Of a stretch of DNA of 64,000 nt, positions 1-7,896 are shown one piece after another. The notes under the pieces were generated by a model. The model was given only the letters and a program-made list of their open reading frames with translations. It was not told the DNA's origin and made no database searches. A program made the position numbers and the translations under genes. Source of the DNA: Rubellimicrobium arenae (lineage in GTDB: Bacteria; Pseudomonadota; Alphaproteobacteria; Rhodobacterales; Rhodobacteraceae); NCBI RefSeq assembly GCF_017916275.1, contig NZ_JAFMST010000006.1, positions 1-64,000 of the forward strand, in the 5' to 3' direction. The number at the start of each line of letters is the position of its first letter. Position 1 is the stretch's first letter.

Positions 1-51
1 GACGCGGGCGCGGGGGCAGGCGCGGAGGCCGAAGCCGGGACCAGCCCGTGA
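1..51 (+). CDS. C-terminal tail of an upstream gene (partial)
   Basis: The first 17 codons read in one frame to a TGA at 49-51. They give an Ala/Gly/Glu-rich tail ending in Thr-Ser-Pro. A GC-rich hairpin follows the stop, which fits the end of a gene that begins before the window. Nothing can be said about its function, and the stretch is short enough that chance is possible. Confidence 0.35.
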   Translation, partial: DAGAGAGAEAEAGTSP

Positions 52-68
52 CCGGACCCGGCCGGGCC

Positions 69-90
69 GGGCCGCCCAGGGGGGCGGCCC
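69..90 (+). terminator. GC-rich hairpin, possible terminator
   Basis: A perfect 9-bp inverted repeat (69-77 with 82-90, 4-nt loop) lies between the upstream reading-frame tail and the start at 107. No T-run follows, so intrinsic termination is only possible. Confidence 0.35.
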
Positions 91-106
91 GCCACGTCTG
101 CCGTCC

Positions 107-1813
107 ATGATCGTCTATTCCGATCGCGAACGGAGCGAAGATCCCAAGGCCCTCGTGTCCGCCCTCCTTGGCGGTCTTGCCTTGCGCAGCGCCACGCCCG
201 ACGTCCTGCCGGACCGGCTGATCGAAGCCGGGCTCCTGGAGTCCGCCGTGACCGACGCCCTGTCCCCGGATCGCGATGAGGAGCCGCCCCTGGCCCGCCA
301 GTTGCGGGCGGTAACGCTGGATCTGGCCCACGCCGTCCGTGGAGGGTCCGGGACCGAGGCGCGCATCGACGCCGCCAGGGCCAGGCTGGCGGTAATCGCC
401 TCTGGCCCGCTTCCTGATGTCGTGGCGGTGTCGGAGCCGGAGGGCTTTGCCTTCTATGCGCTTTACCCCGAGCTCTACGCCCAGGCGGCCCGCCAGTTCC
501 TGCAAGCCACGGGACCGGAGCGGGCGCTCGTCATCGGCCTGCGGAACATTGGCACCACGCTCTCGGCGGTGGTCGCGGCGGAGCTGGAAGCGGCCGGGCT
601 TCCGGTCAGGACCTTCACGGTCCGGCCCCGCGCGCATCCCTTCGAACGCGAGTTGCGCCTTGGTCCGCGGCTCCTGCAAGCGATGGAGGACGGTGCGCCG
701 GGTCATGTGCTGGTCGTCGACGAAGGACCGGGGATCAGCGGCTCGTCCTTTGCCTGCGTGGCCGAGGCAGCCTTGCGGGCCGGCGTGCCGGAGGCGCGGC
801 TCGCCCTCTTTCCGAGCTGGGACACGGACGGAGCCGGCATTCGATCCGACAAGGCGCGCGCGCTCTGGCCCCGGCTCTCACGCTGGACGGCCAGCTTCGA
901 GCGCAAATTCCTCGACACCGGCCGCCTGTCCGAGCCCTGGGGCGGCGGTGCGTTGCGCGACATGTCCGGGGGCCTTTGGCGCGATCTCCTGTGCCCCCCG
1001 GACCGTCGTCCGGCGGTCCAGCCGCAGCACGAACGGCGGAAGTACCTGCTGGGCGGGGAACGGACGCCGCTGCTGCTCAAGTTCGCGGGCCTGGGGTCGC
1101 GTGGACGGCGGGCGCGCATCAGGGCCGAGCGGCAGGCCGAGGCCGGTCTCGCGCCCGCTGTCGAAGGCCTGTCCAACGGATTCCTGGCGTTGCGCTTCGT
1201 CCCGGGCCAGCCGCTTCAGGCGTCCGACCTCGATGCGGGGCTCCTCGATGTCATGGGCCGCTACCTTGGTCATCTGGTGGACGGAGGCGCGGACGGCGTC
1301 CCCCGGTTCGAGGACCTCCTTCACATGACGCGCGTCAACGTCACGGAAGCCCTGGGTCCGGAGGCAGCCGCCCGGACCGCCTGGATGGACAGGCTGCGCG
1401 ACGCGGTGCTCGCCCGGCCCACGGTCGCGGGCGACGGGCGGATGCTGCCGCAGGAATGGCTGCGGACCCCGGAGGGCATCCTGAAGACCGACGGGATCGA
1501 CCATCACGACGATCACTTCTGGCCCGGCGCGCAGGACATCGCCTGGGACCTGGCCGGGGCAACGATCGAGTGGGGCATGGACCCGGCCGCACAGGGCGCC
1601 CTCATCGAGGGGTATGTCGCGCGCACCCGCGACGCCGGCGTCCGGGAGGTGCTGCCCTTCTATCGGACGGCCTACCTGGCCTGGCGGCTCGGCTACACGA
1701 GCCTGGCCGCCGAGACCCTGGGCCAGGGGGATGACGCCGACAGCCTGCGACGCGACCGGGACCGCTACGCCGCCCTGCTGCGCCGGGACCTCGCGCCCGA
1801 GGGGATAGCGTGA
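107..1813 (+). CDS. Phosphoribosyltransferase-like / kinase-like fusion protein, function unknown
   Basis: A 568-aa protein that I cannot assign to a named enzyme. Residues about 140-240 look like a phosphoribosyltransferase fold: a strand-loop LVIGLRNIGTTLSAVV is followed by HVLVVDEGPGISGSSF, which resembles a PRPP-binding loop. Residues about 310-540 resemble the aminoglycoside phosphotransferase/choline-kinase group: LLLKFAGLG as the lysine strand, a hinge around FVPGQPL, then DHHDDHF and DIAWDLAGA near the end. The gene overlaps the following HAD phosphatase by 4 nt (GTGA), so the two are translationally coupled. I infer a small-molecule phosphoribosyl/phosphoryl-transfer pathway. Related PRTase-HAD pairs occur in tellurite/stress gene clusters, but the substrate is unknown. 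Confidence 0.75.
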   Translation: MIVYSDRERSEDPKALVSALLGGLALRSATPDVLPDRLIEAGLLESAVTDALSPDRDEEPPLARQLRAVTLDLAHAVRGGSGTEARIDAARARLAVIASGPLPDVVAVSEPEGFAFYALYPELYAQAARQFLQATGPERALVIGLRNIGTTLSAVVAAELEAAGLPVRTFTVRPRAHPFERELRLGPRLLQAMEDGAPGHVLVVDEGPGISGSSFACVAEAALRAGVPEARLALFPSWDTDGAGIRSDKARALWPRLSRWTASFERKFLDTGRLSEPWGGGALRDMSGGLWRDLLCPPDRRPAVQPQHERRKYLLGGERTPLLLKFAGLGSRGRRARIRAERQAEAGLAPAVEGLSNGFLALRFVPGQPLQASDLDAGLLDVMGRYLGHLVDGGADGVPRFEDLLHMTRVNVTEALGPEAAARTAWMDRLRDAVLARPTVAGDGRMLPQEWLRTPEGILKTDGIDHHDDHFWPGAQDIAWDLAGATIEWGMDPAAQGALIEGYVARTRDAGVREVLPFYRTAYLAWRLGYTSLAAETLGQGDDADSLRRDRDRYAALLRRDLAPEGIA

Positions 1814-2328
1814 CCCCGTTTCCGCCGCATATCCGGCTCGTGATCTTCGACGCGGACAACACCTTGCGCCGGGTCACCATCCCCGGGAAGGTCTGTCCCC
1901 ACGGCCCCGGCGAATGGGAGCCGCTGCCCGGGATCCGCGAGGCGCTTGCCGGGACTCGGTGGGGGTCCGGCGGCCTCCTGATGGGCATGGCGTCGAACCA
2001 GGATCATGTCTTCTACGGGCACCTGACCGAGAGCATGGCCCGGCAACTCCTCATGGATGCGGCCGAAGCCGCCACCGGCCATCGCCCCCCTGCAGGGGCG
2101 GTGCGCTTCTGCGCCCATGCGATGGACGCGGGCTGCGCTTGTCGGAAGCCCGAGCCGGGACTTCTGATCGAAGCCATGGCGTTCCACGGCACCCCCCCGG
2201 GCGCGACCCTGTTCGTCGGAGATGCCGAGGTCGACCGGGAGGCGGCGCACCGGGCGGGCGTCGCCTTCCTGCATGTGAACGACCTTCTCGAGCGACCGAC
2301 CCCGGCGCGAGCCAGGGGGCTCCACTAG
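1810..2328 (+). CDS. HAD-IIIA family phosphatase (GmhB-like)
   Basis: A 172-aa HAD hydrolase. Motif I is FDADNTL near residue 14. A CxH...CxC zinc loop (CAHAMDAGCACRKPEPG, about residues 101-117) is typical of histidinol-phosphate and heptose-bisphosphate phosphatases of the GmhB type. The C-terminal motif FVGDAEVDREAA supplies the Mg-binding acidic residues. It starts with GTG inside the stop of the preceding fusion gene (4-nt overlap). Its stop overlaps the stop of glgX on the other strand (CTAG). It probably dephosphorylates a product of its partner rather than heptose, because no heptose genes adjoin it; this is inference. Confidence 0.8.
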   Translation: MTPFPPHIRLVIFDADNTLRRVTIPGKVCPHGPGEWEPLPGIREALAGTRWGSGGLLMGMASNQDHVFYGHLTESMARQLLMDAAEAATGHRPPAGAVRFCAHAMDAGCACRKPEPGLLIEAMAFHGTPPGATLFVGDAEVDREAAHRAGVAFLHVNDLLERPTPARARGLH

Positions 2329-4451
2329 GCTTCGGCGGCTTCGGGCTCTCCGTCCTCGTCCTCGGAGGTCGGTTCAGGCGCGTCCATGCACCAGAACACC
2401 TGGACGCTCTGCCAGTCGATCGTGGTCTCGGCGCCTGCCTCCTCGTCGCAGGCCACGGTCTCGCGCGCGGTGTCGATCCGGAGCCGCCAGCTGCCTTCGG
2501 GCATGGTGAACACGGCTTCGTCACCGGCATTGAGAAGGATCAGCAGCCGGGGTCCGCCCGGCAGGAACAGGTCCACGCCAAAGAGCGGCAGCCCGGCGTC
2601 GTGCCAGTCGGCGTCCGACATCTCGCGCCCCTCGGGGTGCAGCCAGCGCGCGACGGGACCGTCGCCCACCCCTTCGCCCAGAGGCGAGGCGAAGCGCAGC
2701 CGGGCCAGCCTCGCCTCGTGCCGGAAGGCCGCGAGGTCGCGCACCGCCGAGAGCAACCCTTGGCGCGGCTGCGACCAGTCGATCCAGGTGATCTCGTTGT
2801 CCTGGGCGTAGGCGTTGTTGTTCCCGTCCTGCGACTGGCCCATCTCGTCGCCGGCCAGCAGCATCGGCACGCCCTGGCTCAGCAGCAGGGTGGCCAGCAT
2901 GGCACGAGCGCGCCGCTCGCGGGATTCGTTCACCCGCTCGTCCTCGGTCGGCCCCTCGATGCCCATGTTGTCGCTGAGGTTGTTGTTGTGGCCGTCGCGG
3001 TTGTCCTCGCCGTTGGCCTCGTTGTGCTTGTCGTTGTAGCTGACCGTGTCCCAGAGCGTGAACCCGTCATGCGCCGCCAGGAAGTTGACCGAGGAGGTGG
3101 CCGGCCGGTGCGAGTGCCGGAACTGCACGGGGCTGCCCATGAGACGCTCGGACATCGCGGGCACGAGACCCTGGTCCTTGCGCCAGAAGCCGCGCGTGTC
3201 GTCGCGGAACTTGTCGTTCCATTCCCGGAAGGGCCAAGGGAAGCCGCCGACCTGATATCCCCCTTCGCCCACGTCCCAGGGCTCGGCGATGAGCTTGACC
3301 GTGGACAGGATCGGGTCCTGCCGGACGGCGGCGAAGAAAGCCCCTTCCCGCTCGAAGCCGGTGGACTCGCGGCCCAGCGTGGACGCCAGATCGAAGCGGA
3401 AGCCGTCCACGTGCATGACCTGGACCCAGTAGCGCAGGCTGTCGAGGACCATGCGCAGCACCATGGGATGCGCGACGTTCAGCGTGTTGCCCGTCCCGGT
3501 CGTGTCGTAGCTGTGGCGCTTGTCCTCGGGCGAGAGCAGGTAATAGCTCGCGTTGTCGATCCCGCGATAGGAGAGGGTCGTGCCCTTCTCGTTCCCTTCG
3601 CAGGTGTGGTTGTAGACCACGTCGAGGATCACCTCGATGCCGGCGGCATGGAAACGGCGCACGGCCTCCTTGACCTCGCGGATCGTGCCGGTCCTGAGGT
3701 AGCGGGCCTGCGGGGCGAAGAAGGACAGCGTGTTGTAGCCCCAGTAGTTCGACAGGTCCTTTTCCACCAGGAACCGGTCGTTGGCGAAGGCGTGCACGGG
3801 CAGCAGTTCGATGGCGCTGACGCCCAGGCTCTTGATGTGGTCGATGACCGGCTGCGCGGCGAGGCCCTGGAACGTGCCCCGGTCGTCCTCGGGGACGCCG
3901 GGATGCCGCATGGTCAGGCCACGGACATGGGCCTCGTAGACGAAGGTGTCCTGCCAGCGGTGCCGCAGCGCCCGGTCGGCCTCCCAGTCGAAGTCGGGGT
4001 CCACCACGACGCCCTTGGGCATGAAGGCGGCGCTGTCCCGCAGGTCCGGGGTGTCGTCGTCCTGATCCTCCAGCACATAGCCGTGGAGCGCATTGTCCCA
4101 GACGATCTCCCCGCGAAGCTCGCGCGCATAAGGATCCAGAAGGAGCTTGTTCGGGTTGAAGCGGTGTCCTTCGGCCGGAGCATAGGGGCCATGGACGCGG
4201 TAGCCGTAGACCTGCCCCGGTCCCACGCCCGGAAGGTAGCCGTGCCAGATGCCGCCCTCCATCGCCGGAAGGACGAGCCGATGCGTCTCGACCTTGCCGG
4301 AATCGTCGAAAAGGCAGAGTTCCACGCGCGTGGCATGGGCCGAGAACAGGGCGAAGTTCGTCCCCTGCCCGTCGAACGAGGCGCCCAGCGCATCAGCGTG
4401 GGCGGACTCCCGATCGAAGGCAAGGGACGGCACGGGTCGTTTCAGCATCAT
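2325..4451 (-). CDS. glgX: Glycogen debranching enzyme GlgX
   Basis: A 708-aa GH13 isoamylase-type enzyme that hydrolyses alpha-1,6 branches of glycogen limit dextrins, releasing linear maltooligosaccharides. An N-terminal CBM48-like domain (about 20-130) precedes the barrel. DGFRFDLAS carries the nucleophile Asp and LIAEPWDVG the acid/base Glu; FLAAHDGFTLWD follows. The length is normal for the family. The ATG is joined to the stop of the upstream GlgC-like gene (TGATG, 1-nt overlap), so it is the last gene of the treZ-treY-glgC-like-glgX operon. There it would feed TreY and TreZ with linear chains. Confidence 0.93.
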   Translation of the reverse strand: MMLKRPVPSLAFDRESAHADALGASFDGQGTNFALFSAHATRVELCLFDDSGKVETHRLVLPAMEGGIWHGYLPGVGPGQVYGYRVHGPYAPAEGHRFNPNKLLLDPYARELRGEIVWDNALHGYVLEDQDDDTPDLRDSAAFMPKGVVVDPDFDWEADRALRHRWQDTFVYEAHVRGLTMRHPGVPEDDRGTFQGLAAQPVIDHIKSLGVSAIELLPVHAFANDRFLVEKDLSNYWGYNTLSFFAPQARYLRTGTIREVKEAVRRFHAAGIEVILDVVYNHTCEGNEKGTTLSYRGIDNASYYLLSPEDKRHSYDTTGTGNTLNVAHPMVLRMVLDSLRYWVQVMHVDGFRFDLASTLGRESTGFEREGAFFAAVRQDPILSTVKLIAEPWDVGEGGYQVGGFPWPFREWNDKFRDDTRGFWRKDQGLVPAMSERLMGSPVQFRHSHRPATSSVNFLAAHDGFTLWDTVSYNDKHNEANGEDNRDGHNNNLSDNMGIEGPTEDERVNESRERRARAMLATLLLSQGVPMLLAGDEMGQSQDGNNNAYAQDNEITWIDWSQPRQGLLSAVRDLAAFRHEARLARLRFASPLGEGVGDGPVARWLHPEGREMSDADWHDAGLPLFGVDLFLPGGPRLLILLNAGDEAVFTMPEGSWRLRIDTARETVACDEEAGAETTIDWQSVQVFWCMDAPEPTSEDEDGEPEAAEA

Positions 4452-5509
4452 CAGCGTCCTGAGGTGGCTAGGCCGGGGGTCCGGCTCTGAAGTCGGGCGC
4501 GCATGCGCTCGGCCGCGCGGGCCGCGAGCATGGGCGGTGTGAGAAGCGTCGTGCCGCCGGGCGTGACCCGGAACCAGCGGGCGTCATCCTCCGGGTCCTC
4601 GCCGACCACGAGGCCGGCAGGGATGATGGCGCCAGGGGCGACGACGGCGCGGGTCAGGCGGGCCCCGGCGGCGATGCGCGCGCCCGGCAGGACCACCGTG
4701 TCCTCCAGGAGCGTCCAGCGGCCCGGGGTCCGCGCGCCGAAGCGCGGCGCCGAGAGCGAGATGCCGCCCGCCTCGAAGGCCAGATCGCGGCCATCGTCGG
4801 CAAGGGGCCCCGCCTCGCCCGGCGGGAGCAGGCAGGAGACCCCGCGCTGCACGTCCAGGAACACCTCGCGCAGGTCATCGAGGGTATCGACGTCGCGCCA
4901 GTAGGTCCGGGACGGCGGCACCCAGGTCGCGAGATCCCCGTCGGCGGCGATCCGGGGCAGAAGATCGGCCCAAAGGTCCTCCGACGCGGCCTCGGGGACG
5001 GCGGCCAGATGCGGACGCAAGGCGGACCAGTCGATCAGGACCGGCCCCGGGAGGTCATGGCGGCTGGCCAGCGTCGCGGGCGCGCCACCCTGGGCATGGG
5101 CGTCCATCATGGCGCGCAGGTCCAGCGCTTGGACCTGATCGGCCGGAAGGATCAGGATCTGGTGCGGGTCGGCGGCGTCAATGGCATCGACCGCGCTGGC
5201 CAGGGCCTCGACCGTGCCGCGTCCGCCGCCGAAGCGACGCCCGTCATGAACCGAGATGTCGATCTCCTCGCCCCAGCGCATGGGAAAGTAGCGCAGCAGC
5301 GTCTCGGGCCGGTGCCGCACCAGGGCCAGCACGCGTCCCACGCCCGCCGACTTCGCCGCCGCGATGGCGACATCCGCCAGGCGCCCCCCGGCAAGCGGGA
5401 GGGCACCCTTGGCCTCCAGGGCCGACAATTCATGCAGACGCGATCCCGGTCCACCCGCAAGGAGGACAGCCAGGGTCCGCGAAGGGTCGAAGATATTCGT
5501 TCGGTCCAA
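4451..5509 (-). CDS. Divergent GlgC-like sugar-phosphate nucleotidyltransferase (TTG start)
   Basis: A 352-aa protein of the ADP-glucose pyrophosphorylase type, shorter than typical GlgC (about 420). It has the nucleotide loop LLAGGPGSRL, an AKGALPL segment in the place of AKPAV, RGTVEAL matching the RGTADA region, and YWRDVDTLDDL before a left-handed beta-helix-like C-terminus (VVLPGARIAAGARLTRAVV). The TTG at 5509 was chosen because GGAG lies 6 nt upstream and the homologous sequence begins there; the reading frame extends further but only as antisense to treY. ADP-glucose synthesis is the family role. The glycine-rich loop and several GlgC motifs are altered, so activity is uncertain. It lies in the trehalose operon. 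Confidence 0.75.
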   Translation of the reverse strand: MDRTNIFDPSRTLAVLLAGGPGSRLHELSALEAKGALPLAGGRLADVAIAAAKSAGVGRVLALVRHRPETLLRYFPMRWGEEIDISVHDGRRFGGGRGTVEALASAVDAIDAADPHQILILPADQVQALDLRAMMDAHAQGGAPATLASRHDLPGPVLIDWSALRPHLAAVPEAASEDLWADLLPRIAADGDLATWVPPSRTYWRDVDTLDDLREVFLDVQRGVSCLLPPGEAGPLADDGRDLAFEAGGISLSAPRFGARTPGRWTLLEDTVVLPGARIAAGARLTRAVVAPGAIIPAGLVVGEDPEDDARWFRVTPGGTTLLTPPMLAARAAERMRARLQSRTPGLATSGR

Positions 5510-5643
5510 GGGGGACTCCGGCAGGGACTGCGAAGGGGGCGCCCGGGTCAACCGCACGGACCTCGCCGGGTTCCCACGAAGCCGTAACGCCGTCGCCTGA
5601 TTCCGCCTTGGCTCGCTTCGCTGCCCGGATTTCCGGCGCGCGC

Positions 5644-7896
5644 CTACTCCGCCGCGTGCATGGCCGTTCCGGACGACCACTCCAGCGAGACGGGCTGGGC
5701 CCCTCCGGTCCAGTCCAGCGACAGCACGACGCGCCCGTCCCCGCTCTCCCGGACGAGGCGCCACGCATCGTCGGTTCCTTCGACCCGCACTGAACCCGCG
5801 GCCAAGAGCTCCGGCCGCTCGGCCCGGAGCCCCAGAAGCTGCCGGGTCAGCCGGTCCTTGCGGGCTGCGAAGCCGCCCGGCTCCGGGCAGCCCAGCCGGT
5901 CCCAGTCGACCCCGAGACGGTTGTCGGGGTCCGTCAGGTGATGGAGCGGCCCTTCGGCCCCCTGGTAGAAGTCGGGGATGCCCGGCATCAGCCCCTTGAG
6001 CGCGACCTGCGCAAGCGAAAGCTCGTCGGCCCGCGCGATCAGCTCGGCCGCACCCGGCGGGAGGGCCCGGTCCCATTCGGCCGCGAGGGCGCGGGCGAAG
6101 TCCTCGGGCCGGGCCTCGGCCTCGGGACGGGGATGGGTCCAGTTGGTGACCTCCCGCGCCTCGCGCATGGCCTTCTCCAGATGGGCCGCCAAACGGTCGG
6201 CCAGGCCGTCGCGCCCGTCCTCCCACAGGGCCAGGAGGCTCTGGACGATGTACCAGCGCGTGCCCGCATCGACCTGGTCCGCCCCGGGGACGGCGGCGCT
6301 GGCCTCCCAGACCCGCGTGAAGGCCCCCGGAAAGTGGGTCATGGCCACGAGCCGCATCCGCGCGTCCTCGGCCCGCTTGGTATCATGCGAGGAGGTCAGC
6401 GTCAGGTCCTGTCCCGTCCGCTCTTCCAGCCATTCCCCGAAACGCCCGGGGGTCCAGGCCGGATCGCCGGGCTCGTTGCCCACCTCGCAATGCGCCAGGC
6501 AGCGCGTGAAGCGGAAGAAGGCCGTGTCCTCCTGCGACTTGGCCATGAGGGCGCCGGTCACCTGCTGGAAGCGGGTGCGCAGCCTGAGGGCCTCCTCGGT
6601 CTCGCCCTCCCGGATGGAGCGCGCGACGAAGCGCAGGGCCTTGTCGCTGACCAACCCCTCGGCCGCCCGGTCGGCGCAGGCATCGAGGAGGCCGACGTCC
6701 TCGTCCCGCCGCGTCGGGTCGGCGGTTTCCAGGTAGGTGCGGTAGCGCGGCATCTGCACCAGCAGGGCGAGCATCGCCTCGCGCAGGGACTCCTCGCCCG
6801 CTTCCACCTCGCCCGAGGCCGCCGCGGCGCCCATGGCGAGGTTCTTGAGCTGGGCCAGCTCGGCCGCGAGGTCCTGGCGGATCACCTGGGCCTTGGCCTC
6901 GGCCAGCACCTGCAGCCAGTCGCGCTCCTCGCCCGTCGCCTGCCGCCACAAGGCGTCGATGCGCTCCAAGCCCTTCCGACTGGTCAGGACGCGGGTGATC
7001 GCGGCGCAGGCCTCGTAGCCCGTCGTCCCCTCGATGGGCCAGTCGGGGAGCCGTTCCTCCCCCACGAGGATCTTCTCGATCCAGATCGGGCAATCCCCGG
7101 CCGCCTCGCGCAGGCGCTGGAGATAGGCCCCGGGGTCCGCGAGGCCGTCCACATGGTCCACCCGCAGGCCCTGCACCAGCCCGGTCCGCACCAGATCCAG
7201 GGTGAGCGCATGGGTGTCCTCGAAGACCTGGGGGTCCTCGACGCGCATCCCGATCAGTCCGGTGACGTTGAAGAAGCGCCGGTGCGTGACCCCGTCCCGC
7301 TCCAGCTCCCAATGGGCGAGCCGCCAGGCCTGGCGTGCGTGGAGCGCCCGCAGCGCCTCGGGATCGCCCGCCCGCTCCTCCTCGGTCAGGGGATGGGGCG
7401 TCAGGGGCACCTCGAGATCCCCGGCGCAGAGCACGGGGCCGTCCTCGCCCTCCTTGGCCCTGATCCGCCCGGCATCCAGCATGGCCTCGAAGGGCTCGGG
7501 CAGGAACGGCAGCACCAGCCGCCCCGCGCTCCAGTCTATGTCGAAGTGCCGCGCCCAGCGGCTGCGCTCGCCGTGCCGCAGCACGTCGAGGAGCCAGGGG
7601 TTGCCGAGCGAGAAGGCCGTGTGGTTCGGCACGATGTCGATGATGATGCCGAGTCCGTGCTCCTGCGCGGCGCGGGACAGGGCCTCGAAGCCGTCCCGCC
7701 CGCCGAGGCAGGGCTCGATCTCGCTCGGGTCCGTCACGTCGTAGCCGTGGCTGGACCCGGAGGCGGCGGTGAAGATCGGGGACAGGTACAGGTGGCTGAT
7801 GCCCAGGTCACGGATCGGACCGAGCCGCTCGATGGCCTTTTTGAAGGTCATCCCCTGGCGCAGTTGCAGGCGGTAGGTGGCGCGGGGCAGGGTCAT
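5644..7896 (-). CDS. treY: Maltooligosyltrehalose synthase TreY
   Basis: A 750-aa GH13 enzyme that isomerises the reducing-end alpha-1,4 bond of a maltooligosaccharide to alpha,alpha-1,1, producing maltooligosyltrehalose in the cytosol. Typical motifs are ATYRLQL at the N-terminus, HGYDVTDPSEI, DIVPNHTA, LRVDHVDGLADP with the catalytic Asp, and IWIEKILVGEE with the catalytic Glu. The ATG at 7896 overlaps the treZ stop by 4 nt (ATGA) and was preferred to the much longer open frame, whose upstream part is antisense to treZ and other genes. A 134-nt gap separates it from the GlgC-like gene. Confidence 0.95.
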   Translation of the reverse strand: MTLPRATYRLQLRQGMTFKKAIERLGPIRDLGISHLYLSPIFTAASGSSHGYDVTDPSEIEPCLGGRDGFEALSRAAQEHGLGIIIDIVPNHTAFSLGNPWLLDVLRHGERSRWARHFDIDWSAGRLVLPFLPEPFEAMLDAGRIRAKEGEDGPVLCAGDLEVPLTPHPLTEEERAGDPEALRALHARQAWRLAHWELERDGVTHRRFFNVTGLIGMRVEDPQVFEDTHALTLDLVRTGLVQGLRVDHVDGLADPGAYLQRLREAAGDCPIWIEKILVGEERLPDWPIEGTTGYEACAAITRVLTSRKGLERIDALWRQATGEERDWLQVLAEAKAQVIRQDLAAELAQLKNLAMGAAAASGEVEAGEESLREAMLALLVQMPRYRTYLETADPTRRDEDVGLLDACADRAAEGLVSDKALRFVARSIREGETEEALRLRTRFQQVTGALMAKSQEDTAFFRFTRCLAHCEVGNEPGDPAWTPGRFGEWLEERTGQDLTLTSSHDTKRAEDARMRLVAMTHFPGAFTRVWEASAAVPGADQVDAGTRWYIVQSLLALWEDGRDGLADRLAAHLEKAMREAREVTNWTHPRPEAEARPEDFARALAAEWDRALPPGAAELIARADELSLAQVALKGLMPGIPDFYQGAEGPLHHLTDPDNRLGVDWDRLGCPEPGGFAARKDRLTRQLLGLRAERPELLAAGSVRVEGTDDAWRLVRESGDGRVVLSLDWTGGAQPVSLEWSSGTAMHAAE

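Noticed and set aside
1914-4490. 858-residue plus-strand frame overlapping the HAD gene and glgX
   Set aside because: It is a frame shadow across two real genes on opposite strands, without recognisable motifs.
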